DNA of 64,000 nucleotides. Source: Aminobacter anthyllidis. GTDB taxonomy: Bacteria; Pseudomonadota; Alphaproteobacteria; Rhizobiales; Rhizobiaceae. A program made the position numbers and the translations under genes. The number at the start of each line of letters is the position of its first letter. Positions within the stretch are counted from its first letter, which is position 1. The stretch lies in NCBI RefSeq assembly GCF_018555685.1, contig NZ_JAFLWW010000002.1, positions 186,001-250,000 on the forward strand, written 5' to 3'. The notes beneath the pieces are model-generated. The model was not told where the DNA came from. It saw only the letters and a list, made by a program, of their open reading frames with translations, and did no database searches. Below are positions 25,757-37,504 of this stretch, in pieces.

Positions 25757-26595
25757 GCCTCGGGCTTGGGTTCGACGGGGGCTTCGGCTGCTGCCGCTTC
25801 GGCCGCTGCCGCGGAGGCACCCTCGATCTTGGCGCGGCGCGCATAGGCGCTGGCACTGAGCGGCAAAAACAGCAGGTAGGCGCCCACCGAGGCCGACAAT
25901 GTCTGCCAGGGATAGACTGTCACGAGCAGCACATAAAACACCGCCAGCAGCATTACCGGCAGAAGGTGCTCGCGTTTAATCTTCAGTTTCTTGCCGGAAT
26001 AGATCGGCAGCCGGCTGACCAGCAGGAAGGCGATGAGAATGGTGAAGGCGGTGGCGACGTAGGCTAGCGTACGGGTGCCTTCGACCCCCAGGAAGCCGAT
26101 ATACATCGGCAGCATCACCACAAGGGCGCCGGCCGGCGCAGGAATGCCGACGAAATACTCCGCTTGCCAGGCCGGGCGATCGAGATCCTCGTCGAGCACG
26201 TTGAAGCGCGCAAGCCTGAGGCCGCAGGCGATGACGAACAACAGCGTGCCGATCCAGCCAAGCGAACCGGCCTTGTCGAGCAGGTAGGCATACAGCACCA
26301 GCGCCGGCACGACGCCGAAATTGACGATGTCGGCGAGCGAATCCATCTGCGCGCCGAACTTCGACGTCGCCTTCAGCATCCGTGCCAGGCGGCCGTCGAT
26401 GCCATCGAGAAAAGCCGCCAGCAGCACCATCACCACAGCCGATTCGAACCGGCCCTCGAAGGCGAGCCTGATGCCCGACAGGCCGGCGCAGATCGCCAGC
26501 ACGGTGATCAGGTTGGGCAGGACCATGCGCAGCGGGATTTCGCGGATGCGCGGGCCGCCGCGGCCATGGGGCTCAAAGGGTTTGAAGGATGACAC
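25753..26595 (-). CDS. pssA: CDP-diacylglycerol--serine O-phosphatidyltransferase
   Basis: Makes phosphatidylserine, the precursor of phosphatidylethanolamine, in the inner membrane. The CDP-alcohol phosphotransferase motif is complete: DGIDGRLARMLKATSKFGAQ, then MDSLAD. About eight helices, then an Ala/Glu-rich tail (AAAAEAPVEPKPEA). I choose the GTG at 26595 (280 residues), 11 bases after the psd stop with GAGGG before it; the frame is open far upstream inside psd but that part is not protein-like. Translationally linked to psd. Confidence 0.94.
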   Translation of the reverse strand: MSSFKPFEPHGRGGPRIREIPLRMVLPNLITVLAICAGLSGIRLAFEGRFESAVVMVLLAAFLDGIDGRLARMLKATSKFGAQMDSLADIVNFGVVPALVLYAYLLDKAGSLGWIGTLLFVIACGLRLARFNVLDEDLDRPAWQAEYFVGIPAPAGALVVMLPMYIGFLGVEGTRTLAYVATAFTILIAFLLVSRLPIYSGKKLKIKREHLLPVMLLAVFYVLLVTVYPWQTLSASVGAYLLFLPLSASAYARRAKIEGASAAAAEAAAAEAPVEPKPEA

Positions 26596-26606
26596 CGCCG
26601 CCGCCC

Positions 26607-27305
26607 TCAGGAGACCCGCACCAAAGGTGCGTGGCTCGTGCCGCCGAATTCGGCGAGGATGGTTTCGCCGGCAACGGCAGTCTGGCCGACGGCGACGCGG
26701 ACGACTGCGTTGGTGGGCAGGAATACGTCGACGCGCGAGCCGAAGCGGATAAGGCCGAAACGCTCGCCAACGGCGATGTTGCCGCCAACATCGGCCCAGC
26801 ACAGGATGCGGCGAGCCACGAGACCGGCGATCTGCACTGCCGCCACCTGCCCGTTGGGGCTGTCGATGACGATGCCGTTGCGCTCGTTTTCCTGGCTTGC
26901 CTTGTCGAGCTCGGCGTTGAGGAACTTGCCCGGACGGTGTTCAATTCGCACGATCTTGCCACGCACCGGCGCCCGGTTCACGTGGACGGAAAAGACATTC
27001 ATGAACACCGAGATACGGGTCATTTCCGCGGTGCCGAGATTGAGCTCGCGCGGCGGCACGGCGGGGCCCACGGCCGAGACTACGCCATCGGCGGGGCTTA
27101 CCACGAGCTTGTCGTCGACAGGCGTCACGCGCTCGGGGTCACGGTAGAAATAGGCGCACCAGGCGGTGAGAATCGCCCCGATCCAGAACAGCGAAGTGGA
27201 AAAGAAGCCCAGCAGGACGGCAACCGCCGCAAATCCGGCAATGAAGGGATACCCCTCGCGATGGACCGGAACGAAGGCGTTGCGGATCGTGTCGGCTATG
27301 CTCAT
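26607..27305 (-). CDS. psd: Phosphatidylserine decarboxylase proenzyme
   Basis: Converts phosphatidylserine to phosphatidylethanolamine. 232 residues, the short type. The enzyme cuts itself at a Gly-Ser bond; here it is in [13 protein letters not shown] near residue 190, leaving a pyruvoyl group on the alpha chain. [12 protein letters not shown] and [14 protein letters not shown] are family motifs. Two N-terminal helices anchor it. First gene of the psd-pssA pair, so both steps of phosphatidylethanolamine synthesis are made together. Confidence 0.96.
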   Translation of the reverse strand: MSIADTIRNAFVPVHREGYPFIAGFAAVAVLLGFFSTSLFWIGAILTAWCAYFYRDPERVTPVDDKLVVSPADGVVSAVGPAVPPRELNLGTAEMTRISVFMNVFSVHVNRAPVRGKIVRIEHRPGKFLNAELDKASQENERNGIVIDSPNGQVAAVQIAGLVARRILCWADVGGNIAVGERFGLIRFGSRVDVFLPTNAVVRVAVGQTAVAGETILAEFGGTSHAPLVRVS

Positions 27306-27468
27306 GAAGTGGAGGCCGTTGCTGTTGAAGTCCCGGAGTGCTTACCGGAAACGACGACTAGCCGCAACGCGGCATTGGCAGCGCCCACCGCTATCGCGGG
27401 CCACGAGCGGCGTTATCGCCGCTCGCATTACAATTGATCACGCGAACCCGGCGGCCCGGAACGGCCAC

Positions 27469-29367
27469 TCACTCCGCTTCGTTCGCGACCTCGGGCGTGC
27501 GGCGGCGCACGACGACGCCAAGCTCGTCGCCTTCGCGGGCCTGGCGCAGGCGCTCCTCGGCTTCGGTCGCCTCGCGCTGGCGATCCCACATCGCGGCATA
27601 AAGCCCGCCCTTCCCCATGAGCTCGGCATGGGTGCCACGTTCGGCGATGCCGCCATCGGCGAGCACGATGATCTCGTCGGCGGAAATCACCGTCGACAGG
27701 CGATGCGCGATGACGATCGTGGTGCGGCCCTTGCTGACCTGGTCGAGCGCGCTCTGGATTTCCTGCTCGGTCTGGGTGTCGAGCGCCGAAGTCGCCTCGT
27801 CCAGCATCAGGATCGGCGGCGCCTTGAGGATGGTGCGCGCTATCGCCACGCGCTGCTTTTCGCCACCCGAGAGCTTCAGCCCGCGTTCGCCGACCATCGC
27901 CTTGTAGCCGTCGGGCAGACGCTGGATGAAGCTCGAAATCTGCGCCAGATCGGCTGCCTTGCGCACATCCTCCTCGTCGGCGTTCACCCGGCCATAGCGG
28001 ATGTTGTAGGCGATGGTGTCGTTAAACAGCACCGTGTCCTGCGGCACCATGCCGATCGCGCCGCGCAGACTCTGCTGGCTGACATCGCGGATATCCTGGC
28101 CGTCGATCAGGATCGCGCCCTGCTGGATATCGTAGAAGCGGAACAGGAGCCTGGAGATCGTCGACTTGCCGGCGCCCGACGGCCCGACGATTGCCACCGT
28201 CTTGCCCGCCGGCACCTCGAAGCTCACGCCCTTCAGGATCTGGCGGTTCGGATCGTAGGCGAAATGCACGTCGCGGAACTCGACCCGGCCCGAGCCGACG
28301 ACAAGCGCCTTGGCATCAGGCTTGTCGACCACTTCCTGGCTCACGTCGAGCAGGTCGAACATCTGCTCGATGTCTGTCAGGCCCTGGCGGATTTCGCGAT
28401 AGATGAAGCCGATGAAATTGAGCGGCACCGAAAGCTGCATCAGCATGGCGTTGATGAAGACGAAATCGCCGACGGTCTGGGTGCCGGCCATTACCTCCAT
28501 CGCCGACATGGCCATGACAATGGTCATGCCGATGCCGAAGATGACGCCCTGGCCAAAGTTGAGCCAGCCAAGCGAGGTCCAGATCCTGGTCGCCGCCGTC
28601 TCGTAGCGCGCCATCGAGCGGTCGAAGCGCTCGGCTTCCATGCTCTCGTTGTTGAAGTATTTCACCGTCTCGAAGTTGAGCAGCGAATCGATCGCCTTGG
28701 TGTTGGCGTCGGTGTCGGAATCGTTCATCTCGCGACGGATGCCGATGCGCCAGTCGCTCGCCCACACCGTGAACCAGGTGTAGAGCCACACCGTCACCGC
28801 CACCACCGCCACATATTTCCAACCATAGGCGAAGCCGAAGATGCCGGCGGTCAGCCCGAATTCCAGCACCGTCGGCGCAGTGTTCAGGATGGTGAAGCGG
28901 ACGATCGTCTCGATGCCCTTGGTGCCGCGTTCGATGATGCGCGACAGCCCGCCGGTGCGACGCTCGAGATGGAAGCGCAGAGACAACTGGTGCATATGCA
29001 CGAAGGTGCGGTGTGCAAGCTGCCGCACCGCATACTGGCCGACGCGGGCAAACAGCGCGTCGCGCAGCTGGTTGAAGCCAAGCTGGACAATGCGCACGAA
29101 ATTATAGGCGATCACCAGCATCACCGGCGCCACCAGGAAAGCCGGCAGCGGCAGCGGCGTGCGCTGGTCGCCGGCGAGCGCGTCCGTCGCCCATTTGAAG
29201 AAGTATGGCCCGGCCACCAGCGTCAGCTTGGCGACGAACAGGAACACTGTCGCCCACACCACCCGCGCCCTGAGGTCCGGCCTGTCTTCCGGCCACATAT
29301 AGGGCCAGAGGTTCCTGATGGTGCTGAAGGTCGAGCCGCGTTCGGCGGATACTGTTTTGCTGGCCAC
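27469..29367 (-). CDS. Atm1-type ABC exporter (fused permease and ATPase)
   Basis: 632 residues. An N-terminal permease with six helices (residues ~30-340) is fused to an ATPase with Walker A GPSGAGKST, signature LSGGEKQR, Walker B ILMLDEATSALD and IAHRLST. NNESMEAERFDRSMARYE and FKWATDALAGDQRTPLP resemble the Atm1/NaAtm1 group, which exports glutathione-linked compounds and helps with heavy-metal tolerance. The start is a GTG at 29367 (MASKTVSAERGSTF), 14 bases after the arsR stop, with AAGG before it; codons further upstream are out-of-frame arsR. Coupling to a metal-type ArsR supports a metal or thiol stress role. Confidence 0.9.
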   Translation of the reverse strand: MASKTVSAERGSTFSTIRNLWPYMWPEDRPDLRARVVWATVFLFVAKLTLVAGPYFFKWATDALAGDQRTPLPLPAFLVAPVMLVIAYNFVRIVQLGFNQLRDALFARVGQYAVRQLAHRTFVHMHQLSLRFHLERRTGGLSRIIERGTKGIETIVRFTILNTAPTVLEFGLTAGIFGFAYGWKYVAVVAVTVWLYTWFTVWASDWRIGIRREMNDSDTDANTKAIDSLLNFETVKYFNNESMEAERFDRSMARYETAATRIWTSLGWLNFGQGVIFGIGMTIVMAMSAMEVMAGTQTVGDFVFINAMLMQLSVPLNFIGFIYREIRQGLTDIEQMFDLLDVSQEVVDKPDAKALVVGSGRVEFRDVHFAYDPNRQILKGVSFEVPAGKTVAIVGPSGAGKSTISRLLFRFYDIQQGAILIDGQDIRDVSQQSLRGAIGMVPQDTVLFNDTIAYNIRYGRVNADEEDVRKAADLAQISSFIQRLPDGYKAMVGERGLKLSGGEKQRVAIARTILKAPPILMLDEATSALDTQTEQEIQSALDQVSKGRTTIVIAHRLSTVISADEIIVLADGGIAERGTHAELMGKGGLYAAMWDRQREATEAEERLRQAREGDELGVVVRRRTPEVANEAE

Positions 29368-29381
29368 TGTGCTTGCCTTGA

Positions 29382-29717
29382 TTAGATGTCCGCGCCTTCG
29401 ACAGCGCAGCAGGAGTCGACGAGCGCCGACACGGACGCCGAGACGGCGGCCAATGCCGCCTGGTCGATCTGATAGCGCGAGCGTTGCCGCTCCGGCGCGT
29501 AGCGGACCAGTCCGGCCTCGACGAGGATTTTCAGATGTTGCGAGACGGTCGACTGGGCGAGGTCGAGCTGATCGACCACTTCCTTGCAGCAGCATGACCT
29601 GCCGCCGGCCAGGCATCTCAGGATTTCGAGCCGTGCTGGATGCGACAGCGCGGCAAGCTTTTGGGTCACGTCCTTGACGGGCGCGCAGCAGGATGAGGTG
29701 TCAGAGAAAGAGTTCAT
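29382..29717 (-). CDS. ArsR/SmtB-family metalloregulator
   Basis: 111 residues. A winged helix with HPARLEILRCLAGG and recognition helix QSTVSQHLKILVEAGLV. Cysteine pairs lie near the N-terminus (SSCCAP), just before the third helix (RSCCCKEV) and at the C-terminus (DSCCAVEG), likely thiol ligands for a soft metal or metalloid. Such proteins repress until the metal binds. It is the first gene before the Atm1-type exporter. The start codon lies inside a 43-base palindrome, and no ribosome-binding site is visible; see the operator entry. Confidence 0.92.
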   Translation of the reverse strand: MNSFSDTSSCCAPVKDVTQKLAALSHPARLEILRCLAGGRSCCCKEVVDQLDLAQSTVSQHLKILVEAGLVRYAPERQRSRYQIDQAALAAVSASVSALVDSCCAVEGADI

Positions 29718-29755
29718 CGTATATCGACGATAGACGATGAACTCTTTCCAATCAA
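29706..29755 (-). promoter_or_regulatory. Self-operator and promoter of the arsR-ABC exporter unit
   Basis: Perfect 15-base arms GAAAGAGTTCATCGT (29706-29720) and its reverse complement (29734-29748) enclose an inner palindrome TATCGACGATA (29722-29732). The arsR ATG (29715-29717) lies in one arm. On the minus strand -35 TTGATT (29750-29755), 17 bases, -10 TATCGT (29727-29732) predict a start of transcription only 0-3 bases before the ATG. Confidence 0.65.
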
Positions 29756-29785
29756 CCCGGATTGTCCGGAAAGCCGTTCCTGCGC

Positions 29786-31216
29786 TTACGGCTTGGGCGC
29801 CGGCATCGCCTGCGCGCCCATGGCGCCCATGTCGGCGGCCTCGCCTTCCTTGGACTTTTCAGGCACGCGGAACACCTGCCCCGGCCAGATGCGGTCGGGA
29901 TCGCGAATCTGATCCTGGTTGGCGAGATAGATGTTCGAATAACGCACGCCGTGGCCATAGACACGGCGCGAGATGCGCCACAGCGAATCGCCGCGACGGA
30001 TGATGACGGCGCCATCGACCGCCTCGAGCTTGGGCGCCGTCGTTTCTGGCGCTGCCGATGCTGCGGCAACCTCGGCCGGCTTGTCGGCCGTTGCAGCCGG
30101 TGCCTGAGCCGGTGCCGTGGCTTCCGCCGCTGGCGCAACCGTGGATGGAGCTGCCGGCACTTCGCCCGACATCGTCGTCTTGGCTTCGGCCGCTGGCGCA
30201 GCAGTGGCATCGGCTGGAGCTGCAGGTGCCTTCGGCTGCGGCGCAACGGCTGCCACTGCTTCGCCCGGCTCGCGCTGGAACGGCACGGCGGCGCGCGCCA
30301 CGACCTTGGCGCCATTGGGCTCGAGCGCGTCGACGCGGATGATGTAGTCGCCGACAGGCAAATCGCGCTCGGCCTCGATCAGGAAGCGGCCTTCGGGCGA
30401 CGTCAGCGTCTCGCCGATCAGGATCTCGTTGGCATAGGCGCGCACCTTGCGCCCGGCATCCGCCGAACCGGCGATGAAGATCTTCTTGCCTTCGATCTCG
30501 ACGGCCTCGACGGCCACCTTGACCTGCGCAGCCGGCGCTTCCGATTTCGCCGGCGCGGGCTCCGCCGTAACAGGCGCCGCCGGAGTGGCTGACGGTGCGC
30601 TTGCCTGCTGCTCCGGCGTCGCCGGTGCCGAGGGCGCATCGGCCGGCTTAGGCACGGTGATCAGTTGGGATGGCTTGCCAGGTTCCTCGACCAGGGCCAG
30701 TACCTGGCCGCTGGGATCCGACGGCACCGACACTACTGCCGTCTCGGTCGAAGTCGCCACCACATTGTCGGGGGCAGTCGCGCGCAGCACGATCTGGTAG
30801 TCGCCAGGCTTGAGCGGATCGTCGAGCACGACGGCGAAGTCGCCGTCGGCGCCGGCAACCGCCGCGCCGATGACCTTCGAGCCAGTCACGATCTCGACCT
30901 TGGAATTTCCGGCAGCCTTGCCGGCGATGACAACGGAGCCGTTGTTTTCGACACGCACCACATCGAACGACGGCGCAACCACTGCGGCGGCCGCAGCGGC
31001 AGGCGCAGCTGGCGCCGGCGCGACCGTGGTCGTAGCCGGCGCGCCGGCTGCCGGCTTGTCGCCGGTTGGCGTCGTTGCCGCGGGTGCCGGCAGGGACGCG
31101 ATCGCGGCGGGCGGCGCAAGATAGGGATCGAGTGCCCCGGACACATACGCAACAGTCGCAGCAGCGGCCGAGCCGCCTGCTGCGAGTAGGAATATCTTCA
31201 ACGGATTAATAGCCAT
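29786..31216 (-). CDS. LysM-domain envelope protein
   Basis: 476 residues. One N-terminal helix (MAINPLKIFLLAAGGSAAAA) anchors or exports it. Two long Ala/Pro-rich linkers separate Ig-like segments: FDVVRVENNGSVVIAGKAAG at ~90 and VKVAVEAVEIEGKKIFIAGS at ~235, each resembling the other. The C-terminal LysM (VIIRRGDSLWRISRRVYGHG, ending IWPGQVFRVP) binds peptidoglycan. It is a common rhizobial architecture; exact role unknown. Alone on its strand, divergent from the LOG gene. Confidence 0.9.
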   Translation of the reverse strand: MAINPLKIFLLAAGGSAAAATVAYVSGALDPYLAPPAAIASLPAPAATTPTGDKPAAGAPATTTVAPAPAAPAAAAAAVVAPSFDVVRVENNGSVVIAGKAAGNSKVEIVTGSKVIGAAVAGADGDFAVVLDDPLKPGDYQIVLRATAPDNVVATSTETAVVSVPSDPSGQVLALVEEPGKPSQLITVPKPADAPSAPATPEQQASAPSATPAAPVTAEPAPAKSEAPAAQVKVAVEAVEIEGKKIFIAGSADAGRKVRAYANEILIGETLTSPEGRFLIEAERDLPVGDYIIRVDALEPNGAKVVARAAVPFQREPGEAVAAVAPQPKAPAAPADATAAPAAEAKTTMSGEVPAAPSTVAPAAEATAPAQAPAATADKPAEVAAASAAPETTAPKLEAVDGAVIIRRGDSLWRISRRVYGHGVRYSNIYLANQDQIRDPDRIWPGQVFRVPEKSKEGEAADMGAMGAQAMPAPKP

Positions 31217-31326
31217 ATTTCTCTGCCCCTAGCCGCCCGCCGGGTCTACCTTGTTTTGCCGGCAGCGACAAGAAAAAGCCCCGTTCGGGCTTGACCCTGA
31301 CTGTGGAGGCAATACCCAATCAACCG

Positions 31327-31938
31327 ATGAACAAGATTCGATCCATCTGCGTCTATTGTGGCTCCTCGCCGGGCCGCGACGAGGTCTACATCAAGGCCGG
31401 GCACCTGCTCGGTCATTCGATCGCCAAGGCTGGCGTCAGGCTGGTCTACGGCGGCGGCACCAAGGGCATCATGGGCGCGGTTGCCGATGGCGCGCTGCGC
31501 GCCGGTGGCAAGGTCACCGGCATCATTCCGCGCTTCCTGATGAACAAGGAAGCGACGGAAAGTGCGCTGACCCGGCTCGACGAGCTCGTCATCACCGACA
31601 ACATGCACGAGCGCAAGCACATGATGTTCGAGAAATCGGACGCATTCGTGGCATTGCCCGGCGGCATCGGCACGGTCGAGGAGATCGTCGAGATCATGAC
31701 CTGGGCGCAGCTCGGCCATCACCGCAAGCCGATCGTGTTCGCCAACGTCAAGGGGTTCTGGGATCCGATGCTGTCGCTGCTCGATCACATGAAGACCGAG
31801 GGCTTTGTCCACACCGCACATCTCGTGCAGCCGCTGGTTGTCGACGAGCCGGAAGCGGTGGTCTCGGCCATCATGGTCGCGGCCGGCTCCGACTCGACCC
31901 CGACCGAAGGCGTGCAGTCGCTCATCGACAAGATGTAG
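31327..31938 (+). CDS. LOG-family protein (cytokinin riboside 5'-monophosphate phosphoribohydrolase type)
   Basis: 203 residues, TIGR00730 type. It carries the Rossmann-like GGGTKGIMGAVADGAL and the catalytic PGGIGTVEEI. The family releases free bases from nucleoside monophosphates and activates cytokinins in plants; in bacteria the physiological substrate is usually unproven. The ATG at 31327 (MNKIRSICVYCGSSPGRD) is the conserved start; an upstream TTG in frame would add 12 residues not typical of the family. Confidence 0.93.
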   Translation: MNKIRSICVYCGSSPGRDEVYIKAGHLLGHSIAKAGVRLVYGGGTKGIMGAVADGALRAGGKVTGIIPRFLMNKEATESALTRLDELVITDNMHERKHMMFEKSDAFVALPGGIGTVEEIVEIMTWAQLGHHRKPIVFANVKGFWDPMLSLLDHMKTEGFVHTAHLVQPLVVDEPEAVVSAIMVAAGSDSTPTEGVQSLIDKM

Positions 31939-32067
31939 GCTTCCGCGCCGAAGCGGAAGCAAGCTCGGTCTGTTTCAGGTCAGGCCGAGCCCAAAATGCC
32001 TGCATTCAGCTACGCGAGTACCGGAATCGCAGGAAGCCGACCTTTGCAGGCCGGCCTCGCCTGAACA

Positions 32068-32976
32068 TCAGCCGTTCTTGCCACGCTCCGAAAACATCGA
32101 CCACGTATAGATCGCCAGTGCCGCCCAGATCAGGCCGAACGCCACAGCGCGTTCGCTCGAGAATGGCTCCTTGAAGATGAAGATGGCGATGACGAAGATC
32201 ATCGTCGGGGCGATGTATTGCATGATGCCGATCGTCGACATCCTCAAAAGCTTGGCGCCATTGGCAAACAGGATCAGCGGCACGGCGGTGACAATGCCAC
32301 AGCCGAGCATCAGCCAGACGTCGGTCATGCCGGTGGTGCCGAAATGGCCGACGCCGGTCGCCTGCAGGTAGACGATGTAGATGAGCGCCGGGATGCCGAG
32401 GATCAGCACTTCGAGGAAGAAGCCCTGTGCGGGGCCGATCGGCAACGTCTTCTTGAACAGGGCGTAGAAGCCCCAGGACAGCGCGAGCACGATCGACACC
32501 CAGGGCAAGCCGCCCGTTTCCCAGGTCAAAAGCGCGACCGCAACCGTTGCCAGACCGATCGCCACCATCTGCGCGCGGGTCAGCTTTTCGCCCAGCACGA
32601 TGGCGCCCAGGAATACGGAAAACAGCGGGTTGATGTAATAGCCGAGCGCTGTTTCGAGCGCCCGGTCGTTGCCGATCGCCCAGACATAGACGCCCCAGTT
32701 GATGGTGATCAGCGTTGCCGTCAGCGTGCCCATGGCCAGCGTGCGCGGGGTGCGCAGGGCCGTTCCGATGTCGGCAGTTCGGCCAAGCCACCACAACAAC
32801 AGAGCCGCGATCGGAATCGACCAGGTGATGCGGTGCGCGATGACTTCAGGCGCTGGAATATGGGCCACGGCCTTCATGTAGAAGGGCAAAAAGCCCCACA
32901 TCAGATAGGCCGAAAGGGCAAACAGGAAGCCGCGGGTGGCTTCGTCCTTGGTGATCGCAGGCGTGCTCGTGCTCAT
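32068..32976 (-). CDS. rarD: EamA family transporter RarD
   Basis: 302 residues with ten helices. RarD-type signatures are the N-terminal GFLFALSAYLMWGFLPFYMK and the middle NWGVYVWAIGNDRALETALGYYINPLF. Its substrate is unknown; E. coli rarD mutants are linked to chloramphenicol sensitivity. It is a drug/metabolite-type exporter of the inner membrane. Stands alone after cimA on the same strand, 128 bases away. Confidence 0.93.
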   Translation of the reverse strand: MSTSTPAITKDEATRGFLFALSAYLMWGFLPFYMKAVAHIPAPEVIAHRITWSIPIAALLLWWLGRTADIGTALRTPRTLAMGTLTATLITINWGVYVWAIGNDRALETALGYYINPLFSVFLGAIVLGEKLTRAQMVAIGLATVAVALLTWETGGLPWVSIVLALSWGFYALFKKTLPIGPAQGFFLEVLILGIPALIYIVYLQATGVGHFGTTGMTDVWLMLGCGIVTAVPLILFANGAKLLRMSTIGIMQYIAPTMIFVIAIFIFKEPFSSERAVAFGLIWAALAIYTWSMFSERGKNG

Positions 32977-33063
32977 GGCGCGAACCTATGCGCCCGCCCG
33001 GCTACGCAAGCCATTTCAAAATACTGATGGTCCAGCCGCTTTTCGTTGATGGATCAATCAGTC

Positions 33064-33086
33064 GGGCCAGCATGTATCGCTGGCCC
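33064..33086 (-). terminator. Hairpin after cimA
   Basis: Arms GGGCCAGC (33064-33071) and GCTGGCCC (33079-33086), seven-base loop, about 20 bases after the cimA stop on the minus strand. No T run follows. Confidence 0.4.
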
Positions 33087-33104
33087 ATACCCCTTAAGCA
33101 GTGG

Positions 33105-36149
<3,045 letters not shown>

Positions 36150-36153
<4 letters not shown>

Positions 36154-36623
36154 GACCTTTTCTCCGCTGGCCATTGTTCAGTGTCGTGGTCCGGATGCTG
36201 GTGGTTCGAAGGGGCGACCGCGGCGTACCAGGCGCTCTCGTCCGCCGACAATTCCACCGCGTCGAGTTCGCCGAACCATGGCATCTTCTCAGCCGATCCG
36301 CACTGGAATGTCGGCTTCACCGCTCCCGGATCGTCGAGCGCGCCGAGCACGACATTGATCGTGTCACGCGCAACGACCTCGAACAGCAAGGGCGTGCCGC
36401 AGTCGCGGCAGAAGCCGCGGCGCACGATGTCGGACGACTGGAACCAGCCGATCTCGCCGCGCGTGACCGAGAACTTCGCCTTGGGCGTGCGCGCCAGCGG
36501 CTGGAAGTAGTTGCCCGATGCCTTCTGGCACATGCGGCAATGGCAGATATGCGCATTCTCCAGCGCCTGGTCGATGCGGTAGCGTACCGCACCGCACTGA
36601 CACCCACCGGTCATCACAGTCAT
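36150..36623 (-). CDS. GFA/CENP-V-family zinc protein, copy 2 of 3
   Basis: 157 residues. Motifs GGCQCGAVRY, CHCRMCQKASGNYF and CRDCGTPLLF hold the zinc sites. The C-terminus NHQHPDHDTEQWP matches that of copy 1. GGAGGAG lies about 6 bases before the ATG at 36623, which overlaps the stop of copy 1 as ATGA. Tandem paralogue, probably from local duplication, but already well diverged. Confidence 0.93.
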
Positions 36624-37111
36624 TTGCGCTCCTCCGGGGGCCATTGGTCGGTGTCGTGGTCAGGATGCTGGAACGACACGATGTCGTTGACGAAATCGGC
36701 CGCGTCCGGATCGTCCTCGGTCGAATAGCCAGGCATTTCATGGATGTGGTCGACATAAGGCAGCTTGCCCTCGAGACCCCATTGCACGGCCGGCGCGATT
36801 TCCGCAGGCTCGTCGAAGGCGGCGATGGCCAGCGCCACGCCGTCGGGCGCCTCATAGCTCAGCGGCGTGCCGCACTCACCGCAGAAACCGCGAAAGGCAA
36901 AGTTCGACGAGCGGAATTTCTTCGGCTCGCCACGCGTCCATGTCAGTTTCGCCTGTCGCACCGAGACCAGCGGGGCATAAAAATTGCCGAATGCCTTCTG
37001 GCACATGCGGCAATGGCACACAGACGCATCGCCGAGCGCGCCCTCGACGTGAAAGCGCACCGCGCCGCACTGGCAGCCGCCGCTATAGACCGGCTTGTTA
37101 TCCAGGCTCAT
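36620..37111 (-). CDS. GFA/CENP-V-family zinc protein, copy 1 of 3
   Basis: 163 residues. GGCQCGAVRFHVEGALGD, CHCRMCQKAFGNFYAP and CGECGTPLSYE give the usual zinc sites. The tail SFQHPDHDTDQWPPE is conserved in all three copies and lies outside the core fold. It follows the VOC gene by 12 bases. A combined thiol or aldehyde detoxification role for the three copies and the VOC protein is a guess from family and context. Confidence 0.93.
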   Translation of the reverse strand: MSLDNKPVYSGGCQCGAVRFHVEGALGDASVCHCRMCQKAFGNFYAPLVSVRQAKLTWTRGEPKKFRSSNFAFRGFCGECGTPLSYEAPDGVALAIAAFDEPAEIAPAVQWGLEGKLPYVDHIHEMPGYSTEDDPDAADFVNDIVSFQHPDHDTDQWPPEERK

Positions 37112-37123
37112 GGCAACATTCCC

Positions 37124-37504
37124 TCACGCCGGCGCATGGCACACCGCCTCGATGTTGTTGCCGTCAGGATCGAAGACGAAAGCGGCGTAGTAATCGGGAT
37201 GATAATGCGGCCGCGGACCCGGCCCGCCATTGTCCTTGCCACCGGCGGCAATCGCCGCCGCATAAAACGCATCAACTTCGGCACGGCTTCGCGCCGTAAA
37301 CGCATAGTGCCGCCCCGGCCCCGCGTCCGCCTCATGCAGCCAGAACACCGGTCGCTCGCGGCCATAACCGCCGACCTTCACCCCGCCGGTATACTCGCTC
37401 GGCACCATCATCAGCAGCGACGCGCCCAGCGGCGCGAAAGCCTTGTCGTAAAACGCCTGAGCCTTGTCGAAATCGGCGACTGAAATTCCAGTATGGTCGA
37501 TCAT
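37124..37504 (-). CDS. VOC (glyoxalase/bleomycin resistance) family protein
   Basis: 126 residues, two beta-alpha-beta-beta-beta modules. MIDHTGISVADFDKAQAFYD starts the fold with the metal-ligand His; GPGPRPHYHPDYYAAFVFDP and DGNNIEAVCH supply a second His and the terminal Glu. Family members include glyoxalases, dioxygenases and binding proteins; the reaction is not readable. Overlaps the DUF559 stop by 4 bases (ATGA). Confidence 0.93.
   Translation of the reverse strand: MIDHTGISVADFDKAQAFYDKAFAPLGASLLMMVPSEYTGGVKVGGYGRERPVFWLHEADAGPGRHYAFTARSRAEVDAFYAAAIAAGGKDNGGPGPRPHYHPDYYAAFVFDPDGNNIEAVCHAPA

Noticed and set aside
29737-30003. Plus-strand frame beginning MNSF, same first residues as ArsR
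   Set aside because: The likeness arises only because the palindrome puts the same ATG in both strands; the rest has no protein character and runs opposite the LysM gene.
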